Both the position numbers and the translations under genes were made by a program. A model generated the notes under the pieces. It was given only the letters and a program-made list of their open reading frames with translations. It did no database searches and was not told the DNA's origin. DNA of 64,000 nt. Origin: Trifolium pratense (taxonomy: Eukaryota > Streptophyta > Magnoliopsida > Fabales > Fabaceae). The stretch covers positions 29,624,409 through 29,688,408 of the forward strand of contig NC_060065.1 in assembly GCF_020283565.1 (NCBI RefSeq), in the 5' to 3' direction. Shown in pieces: positions 10,357-21,444 of the stretch; position 1 is the stretch's first letter; each line of letters begins with the position of its first letter.

Positions 10357-12843
10357 ATTCATATTGTCCACTGTCTCAATTCCCATTTCACTTCTCAGTT
10401 TTTCAAACACTTGGACTGTCACTGCCTTTGTCAACAAGTCTGCAACTTGTTCTTCACTTCTGCAATGTATCAGAGCTAGGTTACCATTATTTACTTGCTC
10501 TCTTAAGTAATGGAACCTTAACTCTATATGCTTGCTCCTGCCATGAGCAATAGGGTTCTTTGCAAGGTTGATAGTAGACACATTATCAATCTTCAAAGTA
10601 ATTGTTTCACACTTGTCCTGGCTTATCTCTTCAATCAAATTTTTCAGCCAAATAGCCTGACAAGTACTGAGTGATGCTGCAATATACTCTGCTTCACAGG
10701 GGGATAGGGCTACCACAGGTTCCTTCTTTGAACACCATGAGATTGGTGCTCCACCATAGAAAAACATATAACCAGCACTTGATTTTCTATCTTCATGATC
10801 ACCACACTAATTTGAATCTGTATAGCCAATTAGTTTGCACTCTTTCTTTCTATCACTTGCAGCGAACATAATACCATAGTTTATGGTACCTTTCACATAC
10901 CTAAGTATTCTCTTTACTGCTATAAGTGTATAAGTAGCAGTAGATACTGCTTCACCCCATAGCTCCTTAGGTAGATGCTTCCCTTTCAACATACATCTTA
11001 CCATATCCATTATAGTCCTATTTTTCCTTTCAGCAGTCCCATTTTGCTGAGGAGTGTATGGTGGGACTATGTCATGCACAATACCTTCACTATCACAGAA
11101 TTTTGCAAATTCATGTGACATATACTCTCCACCCCCATCTGTCCTTAGGGTTTTGAGTCTCTGACCACTTTGTCTTTCAACTGTAGCTTTAAATTTCTTA
11201 AAGATTTCAAACACATCACTTTTCTTACTTATCAAGTAAGTCCATAATTTTCTGCTAAAATCATCTATGAAACTTACAAAGTACCTGTTACCTCCATTTG
11301 AGTCAACCTGCATTGGTCCACATACATCTGAATATACTACTTCAAGCACACAAGTAGTTTTACTTATTGCATTTTTACTGAAGCTCCCTCTGTGCTGTTT
11401 TGACTGCACACACTCTTCACAAATTTCTTCAGGGACTTGCAGCTTTGGTAAACCAGTCACCATGTTTTGATTTTGCAATAAGTTGAGGTCCTTGAAATTC
11501 AAGTGCCCCATTCTATAGTGTCATCTCCACTCTTCTCTACTTGATGCAGTCATCAAGCACTTGTGACTCAAAATGTCAAGCCCAATTTTGAATGTCTTAT
11601 TCTTAGACATTGCAGTTTTCAGCATCAAGCTACCTGTAGTGTTGTACACTTTTAGTAACTTATTCTCCATCACAATCCTATAATCTTTCTCTAGTAATTG
11701 CCCTATACTGAGTAGATTACACTTCATACCTGGTATGTACAGTACACCAGAAATCACAGAGCACTTACCATCCTTTCTTTTAATGGATACATCACCAATA
11801 CCTTGCACTGCAAGACTGCTATTGTCTGCACATTTTACATTGTGATTCTGTGTAGCTTTAAGGCTTGTGAACCAATCTTTTCTCCCTGTCATATGTGTTG
11901 TACACCCATTATCAAAATACCATTTCTCTTGGTAATCACTATCATCTTTTGTAGTTACAAGAAGCACCACTGAACCTTCATCATCATCATTTCTGGCCAT
12001 TTTTGCCTCAGCATCACTTGATTCCTCTTTGAACCTACATTCATCTGCAAAATGTCCATAGTTTTGACAATTATAGCATTGAATGTTTTTCTTGTCAAAT
12101 TTCTTTGTACCACCTCTGCCACCTCTTCCACCTCTTTGATTACCATTGTAATTGCCTTGTCCTCCGTAGGTCTGTTTCTTTTGATTTCCACTATTGTTAG
12201 TATCTTGATTTTCTTTACCATTTGTATTCTGGTAGCCACCTCTTCCCTTGTTACCTTGCCACTTACCCTTTCCTTTCTTATCTTTATTACCCTGTTGTAC
12301 TTGTAATGCAATTTCACCCTTGGATTTGTCAGAGTTTCTCTGATTCATCCTTTGTTCATGTGCTTCTAAAGATCCTTGTAGCTCTTCAACTTTCATGCTA
12401 TCAAGAACTTTAGATTCCTCTATAGCTGCTACTACATAGTCAAACTTTGGAGATAATGATCTTAAGATCTTTTCTACTTTCATTGAACAAGATACAGTTT
12501 CACCACATGCTTTCATCTCATTAACTAACTTTGCAACTCTAGTAAAGAAATCACTTACAGTTTCTTTATCCTCCATTTATAGCTGTGCAAATTGTCTTCT
12601 TAGGGTTTGTAATTTCACTTTCTTTACCTTCTGATCACCAGCATAAGCAGCAGCCAAAATATCCCAAGCCTGTTTTGCAGATTCACAGTCACCAACCTTT
12701 TCAAAGATATCAGGGCTTACACTTTGATGAATAGTGAACAAGGCTTTGTAGTCTTTCTTCTTCAACTCTTTGTGTTGAGTTCGTTGATTCTCTGTTGCAC
12801 CTTCTGTGAGTGGATCTACATCATTAGTCACTTGATCCATCAC
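10354..12843 (-). pseudogene. Copia gag-pol remnant (gag, zinc knuckle, protease, integrase, RNase H)
   Basis: One frame interrupted by stops. Gag: 12843-11955 region, with the retrotransposon gag domain and a CCHC knuckle CYNCQNYGHFADEC. Protease: the active-site triad that is normally DTG or DSG reads DNG (in WYFDNGCTTHMTG). Then come the gag-pre-integrase segment and the integrase core with DVCGPM, the DGGGEY motif and an E at the PQQNGTAERKN motif. The frame then jumps straight to the [11 protein letters not shown] segment and RNase H (10354-10767, ending in a DLLTKA motif). Stops lie at 12577-12579 (TAA), 11521-11523 (TGA, a Trp position in the relative) and 10807-10809 (TAG, again a Trp position). 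The RT YVDD box is absent. Confidence 0.9.
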
Positions 12844-12965
12844 ATCTTAATAATTGAACAAGACCTTCATTTGCTTGCTCCAATTATCATAATTCTTTCC
12901 ATCCAAGATTGGTAAGTTTGCAGGGAATTGGCCATTGTTGTATGTTGCCATGGTTATAGCACGAA

Positions 12966-12984
12966 CCAGGCTCTTGATGCCAGA
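12966..12984 (-). other. Primer-binding site, initiator tRNA-Met type
   Basis: On the minus strand TCTGGCATCAAGAGCCTGG follows the 5' LTR. It resembles TGGTATCAGAGCC, the complement of the initiator tRNA-Met 3' end, with a substitution and an extra base. Confidence 0.7.
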
Positions 12985-13377
12985 TGAAGGCGCAGCAAAA
13001 GACACTTACACACACACTTGAACTGCAAGATCACACACACACACACTCTTGCTATGGCTCAAGGCATGCCAATGAGCACAGTCACAGTGAATCAAGTTTT
13101 GCAGTTTCTTGGAATGGAATTGAAGAATGAATTGAAAGGGTTTTGAATGGGAGAAGAGAGTGATTGAGGAAGAAGAAAAGAGTCAATTTTATTCATCCAC
13201 TTTGGGTCACTAAATCAATTACACAAGGAGGGTACATTTATACTCCTTTACTTATGACATAGGTAACTAACTCTAATCTTAACAAACTCTTAACTTATAA
13301 CAAACTATAGTTAGTTATCACTAACTAACTAACAAACTAAATGAGACTAAACAATTTGAATTACACTTTGCTTAACA
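12985..13377 (-). repeat. 5' LTR of the 9.9-13.4 kb copia element
   Basis: 393 bp, begins TGTTAAGCAAAG on the minus strand and ends GCGCCTTCA. Partner of 9940-10346. It is followed at 13378 by the GATCC duplication and the rest of the interrupted dispersed repeat. Confidence 0.93.
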
Positions 13378-13382
13378 GATCC

Positions 13383-13441
13383 AAGTTGGTTCAGTTGTAG
13401 CCTTAGTATTAAACCTAACATATTTCACAGATCACATACAA
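13383..13441 (+). repeat. Dispersed repeat copy 2, right part
   Basis: Continues the repeat broken by the copia element: CAAGTTGGTTCAG through the TTTCACAGATCACATA stretch matches 4704-4758. Confidence 0.8.
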
Positions 13442-13879
13442 TCTATGAAGTGAAATGAGCATGAATTGAAAAGACCACGAAGTGGCACCAAATGAGACAT
13501 GTAAATATAGCATTTTGCTCACAATTGTACGAGGAGTCCAACCATGTCATTTAATTTAATTAATTCAAAACGTGTAACACAAAATAAAAATTCTAACTTT
13601 TCATGTTTCTTCCTTTTGAGTGATCAATTGTTGTACTATTTCTCATGCATGAATTATTTGTTCTTACACGCGCGCACGCATGCTCGCACACAAAGATATA
13701 GAAGAACAACTTTATAATTAAGAACAACTTAAGTATGAGGAGTCCAACCGTGTCACAAAATCACATTAGAACATGTGGGTCCAAATAGATTAATATTTGC
13801 ATGACATTCAAAGTTGTGAGACAGACACCCCTCTTAAGAAAAACGTTTAATATTAATGTTGTAAATTTTATTTTATAAA
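13442..13879. other. Intergenic, no gene recognised
   Basis: AT-rich, with a short CACGCGCGCACGCATGC alternating stretch near 13668-13690. Nothing else is assignable. Confidence 0.4.
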
Positions 13880-15895
13880 AAGAAATATGGGTTACCTTAA
13901 GTTTTGGATATTCGTTTACCACTAATCTAACTTTCTCCGCCAATGGAGCCAAACTCTAAAAAACAACATATTCAGGTGAAAAAAATGGTTAACATAAATT
14001 ATTATTTTTTTATCATAAAAAAAAGTATACTAATTCATCAATTTTTGTTGTACCTTTTCATCAACACAATGGTAGTGAACGGACAAACAAAATTTGTTGT
14101 TCTCTACCTTTGCTCCTGGGACAGATTTTGTTATTTCGAACAATATGTTGTACACCAAAAATTAATTATATAATTTTTTACTAATCATAAAGTACAACAT
14201 GTGTTGAGAAATACCAATTTTATGTAGGATGAATAGAGATTTTAAGTAAGAAAAAAAAAAATCAAATCTAGAACAACAAATTAAGATAAATTATTTAACA
14301 AAATTTTAGTTTGTGTAAGAATTTCTCTCACTTTCTCAGCAGCAGTTTGGTTCTTAGTTGGTCCCATTATGTCCATGCCATGGTTTGCTATATAGTACAG
14401 TTCTTCCAATTTTACAAAGTCAATCACCTAAAAAAAATAATTAAACAACTCAGAAATTAAGAACCATAATTAATAATTATATATCATGACAATTTTTCAT
14501 TATCATATTTAATAACCATTTCAAAATTATTTTTGCTTTTAATAAAACGTACCTTGTCTCTGGACCTTCCTGTCACTATGGCTGTTGAAAAATTTCTTGC
14601 AATGCCCTTGAGCGTTCCTGTCATCTAGTTTCACAAAACAAAATAATAGCATAGTATATATGAATATATCAACGAAATCACATGAGGGAACAAAACTTAG
14701 AAAGAAAAGAAAGAAAAAAAAACCTCTGTAGTCATAAAAGCTTTATGACTCTGTTTCAATGAGTAACCCTTTTCAATGAAATGTTTTGGATATGTTGATA
14801 TTACTCTGTTTCTGTTTTTTGTATTATTTTTTGTATAGTCAAATCAAAATGACTATACTTTCAAATTTTGCCTCCAGCAAAGCGAGTTTTAACATCCAAT
14901 GAGACATTGCAAGACAATGTTCAAAAGTCATCCATGAACCATAAAAAAAATAACTCTTCTTGTCACGTGTTTGACCAAATTTACCCTTTGTAAAATTTAT
15001 TATCATTATTCATGACATCGAATGCATTTTTGAATGACTTGAGGAAGTGTGCGCGTGCATACACTCGTGCGTGCGTGCGTGCGTGGAGGGGAAGAAGCTC
15101 TCATGGAATGAGTCCATGAGTTCACTTCCAAAGGTTTGTTTTTGGGCTTGGCCAAAAGCCCATTAAACCAAAGTAAAAGAGTAGACATTGTTGTTGAAAG
15201 ATAGAGAAGAAGAACATAGAACAGATAAGAAGAGAATAGCAATGTCTTGAATAGAGAACAGAGAGGAAGAGTGGAGCAATGTCTTGACCAGAGAATTTAT
15301 TATGGTTTTTTCCACCATGATCTTATAAACTTCATCTATCATGGGCAAGAACTCCTGAGCAGGCTGGAAAGTACCCCCTAAAGTAATACATGCAAAAAGT
15401 TAATTAGTAAAAAAAACAAAAAAAAAATACTAATAATTTTTTTTATTTGGTACAGAAACATTTCTCACTTTCTTTTTCGGTCCCTTGATATCCATCCCAT
15501 GGCTTCCAGCATAGTATAATTATGGAAGCCTTACAAAGCTAAATAACTACAAAACAAATATTACAAACAAAATCCAGTTCCAAATTAGTCATATATATAT
15601 ATATATATATATCGGGAAATGCCTAGCTATGTCCTTTAATGTTGCTCTCATCTAAGTTAATTATTAAAAAACATTAAAAAAATAGTTATATTATATTTTA
15701 TGAAAGGAAATTATAATCAAATGTGAGAGAGAGAAAAAAAGGGTAAAATGGTATACATTTGTACTCATGAAAGCTCTATCTGGATTTTTAACAATCGGAG
15801 ATAGAGTTCCGCCATAATCAAGGAAAATTACGATTTTCTTCCCATACACATCTAACAACATTCGATAGAACATGTTAAATGCTGAAGGCTTTTGA
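13880..15895 (-). pseudogene. Trehalose-6-phosphate phosphatase pseudogene, partly duplicated in tandem
   Basis: Separate exon-like blocks on the minus strand match plant TPP, a HAD phosphatase that dephosphorylates trehalose 6-phosphate. From 5' to 3': 15873-15770 (KKIVIFLDYGGTLSPIVKNP), about 15655-15605 (weak, MRATLKDIARHFP), about 15560-15460 (YYAGSHGMDI region, frame disturbed), about 15380-15281 (FQPAQEFLPMIDEVYKIMVE). A second set follows: about 14630-14556 (TLKGIARNFSTAIVTGRSRD), 14429-14315 (LEELYYIANHGMDIMGP), 13945-13890 (LAEKVRLVVNEYPKLK). Some blocks keep proper acceptor and donor sites. The catalytic DxDxT motif reads DYGGT, so the second Asp is lost. The N-terminal half and the C-terminal HAD motifs are missing. 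Upstream of both sets lies a shared sequence (about 15130-15190 and 15970-16030, GGGCTTGGCCAAAAGCCC), which shows the tandem duplication. Confidence 0.82.
15592..15612. repeat. (AT)n microsatellite
   Basis: Uninterrupted AT dinucleotides inside an intron-like part of the TPP pseudogene. Confidence 0.9.
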
Positions 15896-16127
15896 GATTC
15901 AAAAGGAGTTTGCGAAAACCATGTTTGGTTCGAACAGGGGAAAATGCTCTCATGGATGAGGTCACTTCCAAATGTTTGGTTTTGGGCTTGGCCAAAAGCC
16001 CATTAAACCAAAGTAAAAGACTAGACATGGAGCTGTTGAATGGAGAAGAACAGAGAAGAATGGAGAAGAAGCACAGAGAAGACTGGACATATGACTCATT
16101 TATAGTACTATGTTCTAACCTATTATT

Positions 16128-16210
16128 GTACTGATAAGTGATAAGGGACTAGTTAGAATATGTACTGATAAGGGACTAGTTAGAATATGTACTGATAAGG
16201 GCTAGTTAAA
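16128..16210 (+). repeat. Tandem repeat, about 27-bp unit, three copies
   Basis: GTACTGATAAGGGACTAGTT with a short AGAATAT tail repeats twice fully and a third time with changes. The sequence that follows (16210-16680) looks like retrotransposon LTR or leader DNA, but I cannot name the family. Confidence 0.8.
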
Positions 16211-16684
16211 ATGTTCTTGTGTCTTACTCTGTCTGGCATGCATCCTGGCTCCCGAGACTCTTTCATAAAATTTCAACAATTTCTCCCGCTCCTCAAAAGC
16301 CCACAGGGACGGAATTGATTTTCATGAAATGAATGGTTATTCGGGAAACTTCTGTTGATGAGGAGGTGTTACATAGTATCAAAAAGGAAACCAGGGCTCC
16401 GTTCGAAGAGACGAAGTTTGGTCCTTCTCCCTCACATGCTCCTTACCATGAGCAACTCAGTTGGCTTCATGAATGAGAACGCTGATCACCCTCACGCTGG
16501 AAGATGAACATTTAAAGGGCTGAAAGGGTAGCGACGGGATGTAGATCTTGATTTTGGAGGTAGCGTACTGTAGTTATAATGCCTTCGCTCTCACATCCAT
16601 AGCATGAGTAGTATAGGTGGTCAATATGAAATGGATGGAAGAACCTTACTACTCCAAGTCATTGGAAGAAGCATTGTTTGACTT
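16211..16684. other. Unassigned, possibly LTR-retrotransposon remnant
   Basis: No reading frame. Phrases such as GGTGTTACATAGTATCAAAA hint at an old LTR or leader region, but there is no paired LTR in the window. Confidence 0.3.
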
Positions 16685-16990
16685 TTTTTGGTGTGAAAGG
16701 GAGGGAGCAATGCTCCCAAAGAATACCTTCCAACTTAACCAATGAATTTTGGATCAAATCTAACCTTAAGAATGCAATATTGTTAAAACTCTTAAAGAAT
16801 TAATCTGCACAATTATACATAGCGAATGTCCAATTTACATGAAGTATGTAGATGTAATAATCCGATACCATTTCACTTCAGAGTTTTTTGAGTAAAGTTA
16901 ATTTGAGTTCAAAAACTTAATTTAAACAGACACCACCAAGAAATATCAAAAGAGGGACATATAATACGACCTTCAAGAAATTCCAACTTG
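16685..16990 (-). repeat. Long inverted-repeat arm B (partner at 6430-6790)
   Basis: Reverse complement of 6430-6790, as described there. The two arms are about 10 kb apart and enclose the Mutator-like foldback, the copia element and the TPP pseudogene. Confidence 0.8.
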
Positions 16991-17669
16991 CCCTTACATT
17001 ACCACTTATGCAGTTATGCTAGCTCAAAATACAAAGCATTATCAAAAGAAAGGAAAAATTACACTCACTTCAAAAATCAAAATGCAAAAAACCAAATAGT
17101 TCAGCATTTAACAAATTGCTTATATGTAAAAACCAAATAATACTAATATTTTTGAATAAGTATCAAACGGTGGAAGGAAGATACAAAAATTAAAAAGAAC
17201 ACAATCAATTTGTCGGTAAATCAAACATTCAAATATTGTCGGTAAATCAATTTGTGGGCTCGAGATGTTCCAACAGAACGACACATTCAGTAGGTGATTG
17301 AGTTTGAAAATAAAATAAAAAAGTAGGTGATGTGATAAAAAATATTGGTGAATGAGTGAAACATCAATGTCATTTTTTTTTAACCATTAGATCTTTAATA
17401 AAGGAACATAAAAATCTTGTTTCTATCTATTACGGATTATGATCTTTATGATCTGCAGTGACATATTTTCTTCAGTGAAATCTCAACCATTCATTATGTC
17501 TACTGCCTAAAGTCAAATTTAATTGTAAGAAATTTATATGGTTTAGATTGACAATGAACAATCTCCGATGGATTTTCACGAAAGACAATCTTTGTACGTG
17601 TCACTACTATCCTGTAATGTGGATTATTATTGGTGCACATATCTCATTGTTTGTGTATTTGTTGTTTCA
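16991..17669. other. Intergenic, no gene recognised
   Basis: AT-rich DNA with no supported coding frame, RNA gene or clear repeat boundary. Confidence 0.4.
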
Positions 17670-18020
17670 CGAAACTTTGTTTGCGAGTTGGATTTTAGAA
17701 AGTATGTGAAGAGAGGGCTTATTTTTCTTTTTTAAAATAATTGAAAGAACATGATAAATGATCAGAGAATACGTTAATCGTATTTAAAAATTATTTTTAT
17801 AGTATTCTTAATTTAAAAAAGAAAAATAAGTTCTCTCTCACATCACTTCTGCAGAGAAACTAAAGTTGTGTTTGCAAGTTTGAAGGAGAGGGCTTTGGAG
17901 GGAGGGGAAAATAGCGAAATATTTCACATTTTTTGAAAGATTATTTTTAGAGAATAACTCCTCTATTCCACTTGTTTCTTCCTTTTTTTTCAAAACTACT
18001 CGTGTCCAAACTCGCAAAAG
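17670..18020. mobile_element. MITE-like inverted repeats
   Basis: Two nested hairpin-type units. About 17672-17880 has arms GTTTGCGAGTTGG...GGGCTTATTTTTC and GAAAAATAAGTTCTC...GTTTGCAAG. About 17864-18020 has GTGTTTGCAAGTTTGAAGGA on the left and CGTGTCCAAACTCGCAAAAG on the right. No transposase and no exact target duplication could be fixed. Confidence 0.5.
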
Positions 18021-18049
18021 AAGCCTAAAAATCTAGGAAAATATGAAAA

Positions 18050-18224
18050 GGAAAATGCTAAACAGTATCCCGGGAGCACTGTTTAAGGAATCAAATATAG
18101 TAATATGGCATTGATACTTGTGCAGTCAACTTTTCAAAAGTTTAAAAAGTGATATTTTCAATTTGAAACCTTTTTTTTTTTGTTTCCTTAACCATTGTCC
18201 CGGGGGCACAGGTTAGCATTACAC
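18050..18224. mobile_element. MITE (GTGCCC-hairpin family) with 9-bp target duplication
   Basis: Ends GGAAAATGCTAAAC... and ...GGTTAGCATTACAC, with inner inverted CCCGGGAGCAC / CCCGGGGGCAC blocks. The flanks ATATGAAAA (18041-18049) and ATAAGAAAA (18225-18233) differ by one base. It belongs with 3837, 31496 and 37142. Confidence 0.7.
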
Positions 18225-18525
18225 ATAAGAAAATTATGATTGACTTGAACATGCTAGAGTTCCACCAAACAAAATGCAACCAAATACAAGGGAGGGAAAT
18301 GCTTCATAATTAAGTTTTTATTTAGAATGGAAAAATCAATAAAACAGAAAATAAAGCTATATAAGAGCCTGCACATTATATTATTGAACCATTATTATTA
18401 TATATGTTGAATACAAATAAGTATAATGAATGAACTACCAACTCCCTAAGAACAAAAATTCATCATCCCATGTATGAGAGAGCAATATAATGGCAGCTGC
18501 TATGTATGTTTCCCTCACTATAGCT

Positions 18526-21444
18526 CTAAGAACTTCCGTAACCGTTAGGGCGAGATTTCTGCCATTTCCATGCAACTTGTATGCTCCTTTCAAGGTCAGT
18601 GTATTGTGCAGTCCAGTTCAGTTCCTGCCTGATCTTAGTTGGGTCGCTGTAAACCTCGGCGTAGTCGCCGGGCCGGCGCGGAAGGAAGTCTACTTTGATG
18701 TCAACCCCTGTAGCCTTTTTACAAGCACTCACAAACTCCTTAACTGACCTACCTTTTCCTGTACCAACGTTGTAGATCCCAACTTTACCAGGTCTTGCCT
18801 TTTCGAGAGCTTTGACATGAGCATCAACAAGGTCGGTTACATCGATATAATCTCGAATGCATGTTCCGTCGGGTGTGTTGTAATCTGTTCCTGTAACCTG
18901 TAAGGTCGCAACAGATGCAGTGAGAACAGGTTCATTTTACATCATGATATACTATTAGCTTAGAGCATTGTTTAGAAACAGGTTCAAACGGTTGAATCGG
19001 TCAGTTCGCTGCTAGGTTTGATCATGGTTTTATGTAGTCTTGTTGAACACAATACAAAAATCAAAGTAACTTATATATGGCAAAATCGTTTGATATTTTC
19101 TACAAGAACTAGTAAAAAATATATTCATCTACTAAGATTTTAGCAATGTATCAAATACTATTCCCACAATTAGTCTCATAACAGGTTGAATTTTCTGACT
19201 TATTACTTATGTAAACATTAGCAAAAATTAAGAATGGCAATATTAATATACCTTTAAGCCTTGTGTAATACCGCGAGCTGCATCGAAGCAGGCACCTGAA
19301 ATTCGACCATGTTCCCGAAGTTCAGGTCTTGGCGCCTCGCCTAATCTCCCTTCAGGGTCTGATCCAATCACATTGAAATATCTAGATATTTCCAACAAAA
19401 AAAAAAGATCAATAATTACAACAGTAATGATTCTAAATTCTAATGTTCAAATTAACAGTTTCGGTATGTCAAATAATCCAAAATTACCGATATCACTTTT
19501 CCTTTTAGTATATATAATGCCAATGAAGACATGAAAAATAAGAAGTGCTGATGTAAAATACAAACCTTAGAATCATTACAGCCATCTTGGAATTTTTAGA
19601 AAAATCAAGGATGATATCTTCTGCCATCTTCTTAGCTTTTCCATATGGATTGATTGGTTTCTGAAATTAAGTATATATCGATTTAATACTACACTCCGAT
19701 GTAAGCCATTGCAAGATGCAACGAAAAATAAAAAGTTTTAAACTAAACTCAATAACTCAACCACACTTGGATTTCGCACCTGTTCAGTTACTTCTGTAAT
19801 TGGCATCTTTTCAGGTTCCCCGTATGTTGCGCATGTACTTGAATATATAAATGTCTTCACATTATATTTAGCCATAGACTCCAATACCACCAAGGTATTT
19901 GATGTAATATTATGATAATACCTGAAAAACAAGTTATAGAACATAAATAAAGTAGAACTCAAATGGATTCATTACAATTGTGTTTAGTACACAAATACAA
20001 CTTTATCAGTTTGGAAGAACCCGAGTTCAAATCCTGATGGAACAATCTTTGGCCAGACTTTACTTACCTCCTAGCCTGACTCCAAATTACCGAGGTCCCT
20101 TTTTCCTTCGGAACTAAAGGGTTAAGACCCCAAAAAAAGTACAACATTTTTTGTGTTAACCCTCTGGTTCCTAGGGGAAGGGGGCCCCTGTAATCCAAAG
20201 TTTGGCCACGAGGTAAGTAAAGTCTAGCCAATAATTGCTCCCACCGGGAATCGAACTCGGGTTCTCCTTGGGAACCAAAGGGTTAAGATCCAAAAAAAAG
20301 TACAACTTTATCAAATGGAACTAATGTTCCCAAATGTAATCTACAAGTACTTACTTAAGAGGGTAAAGTGTACTTTCTCCGACATATGCAACAGCTGCAA
20401 AGTGCATCACAGCATCAAACTTATTCTCTGAAAATATTTTATCAACCTAATAACCAGTCAAGTAAACAATTTTTCCGGGAGATTCATTAACAAATATGCA
20501 TCGATCGAAGTAAAAATTCAACAGCAAATTATTTTCTGTAACAAGGATACGGATTTTGCATCTCCCAAATCAGCATATATAAATTGAAGCCTTCCAGGTT
20601 CTGGAAATAAGCTTTGAAGAACCCTAACGGCACCCAAATTTCCACGCGACAGATTATCCTGAAAGAGACAAAGTTTGTTTAGCACAGACTGGTCATTGTA
20701 TTTGCATTCAACTTTATCACAGAGAAGTTTTCAGTATTATTGAGACATACCACTATGGTAACTCTATAAGATTCCTTCAGAAGACGTAAGGTAGCATGTG
20801 AACCGATATAGCCAGCACCTCCCGTCACTAAAACATGAGTGACACCAGGCTCATGGACAGAAAACTGGACCAAAAAGAGAAGCAGAATCCCGATCAATAA
20901 ATCAAAACATCACGATGAACGCATAGGCGCATACATTAGTTAATATAATTTATAGATATAGAGACATTCATATAGAAACACGACATTCACGTATCTATTA
21001 GATGGATTACCGGACTAGGAGTAGTGAAAGACGGAGATCTCTTGATCACCAAAATACATAATGCCGTTAATGCTACAAGAAGAAAAACCTTCCCGATAAA
21101 ATTTCCCTTCCTTTTTGGATCCACATAGTCCATACCTGAAAGGCAGAAACATAAATGAGAACAAATATATCTTAAAGCTTCAATATAACTATAACTCCGA
21201 ATAATTATTTATAATACTTGAACAACCAACCAACATGAAATAAATCACAGAACTTCCGACAACTAATTCATATATAAACACCTTATGCAATCGATAAATG
21301 TTAAGCAACCGGAGACTAATTCAATATAAACAGAAAATTAGTCAAACCACCATTTGTGCTCAAATTTGGCAGAATAACCTTACCGCCTAATGACATAGAT
21401 CTGGCTGCCCTTGGCTGATTTCTCGGCCTAGAAAAGTTTAGCAT
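18526..21444 (-). CDS. MUR4: UDP-arabinose 4-epimerase (MUR4/UXE type), 9 coding exons, 412 aa
   Basis: Interconverts UDP-xylose and UDP-arabinopyranose in the Golgi, supplying arabinose for cell-wall polymers. Coding exons on the minus strand: 21444-21384, 21135-21011, 20864-20751, 20658-20551, 20446-20355, 19921-19780, 19660-19566, 19381-19252, 18897-18526. All junctions are GT-AG and in phase, giving 413 codons with stop. N-terminus [20 protein letters not shown] is followed by one hydrophobic segment ([15 protein letters not shown], about residues 33-47), which fits a type II Golgi anchor. Then come the NAD-binding [10 protein letters not shown] motif (about 75-84), the substrate-site [12 protein letters not shown] and the catalytic YGKAK (the YxxxK motif of short-chain epimerases). 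The C-terminus is PNGYGSS. The start is the first ATG after a probable 5' UTR acceptor (TTTTTTGCTACAG near 21531). The length and motifs are those of the MUR4 branch and not of cytosolic UDP-galactose epimerases, which lack the anchor. Confidence 0.93.
20009..20301. mobile_element. Inverted SINE-like dimer in MUR4 intron 5
   Basis: Insertion flanked by TACAACTTTATCA at 19996-20008 and again at 20302-20314, a perfect 13-bp target duplication. The left half (about 20012-20145) reads forward with GAACCCGAGTTCAAATCC, like a tRNA-type B box, and the tail GGGTTAAGACCCCAAAAAAA. The right half (about 20155-20285) carries the same unit inverted, with GGGAATCGAACTCGGGTTC on the plus strand. It ends GGGTTAAGATCCAAAAAAAA. 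So two copies lie head against tail in opposite orientation. Confidence 0.75.

Larger units (their letters stand above)
9940..13377 (-). mobile_element. Ty1/copia retrotransposon, internally deleted, with GATCC target duplication
   Basis: A complete-ended element on the minus strand. LTRs (9940-10346 and 12985-13377) start TG and end CA on both strands. The host 5-mer GATCC is repeated at 9935-9939 and 13378-13382. Gag, protease, the integrase core and the RNase H end are present, but roughly 1.5 kb holding the integrase C-terminus and all of the reverse transcriptase is missing; the junction is near 10917-10922. Three in-frame stops and a changed protease active site also exist. At 3438 bp it is shorter than the intact relative at 44708-49455 (4748 bp). 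It can only be mobilised in trans, if at all. Confidence 0.93.

Noticed and set aside
13880..15895. Functional trehalose-phosphate phosphatase gene
   Set aside because: Catalytic Asp changed, several conserved exons missing, order duplicated and frames broken.
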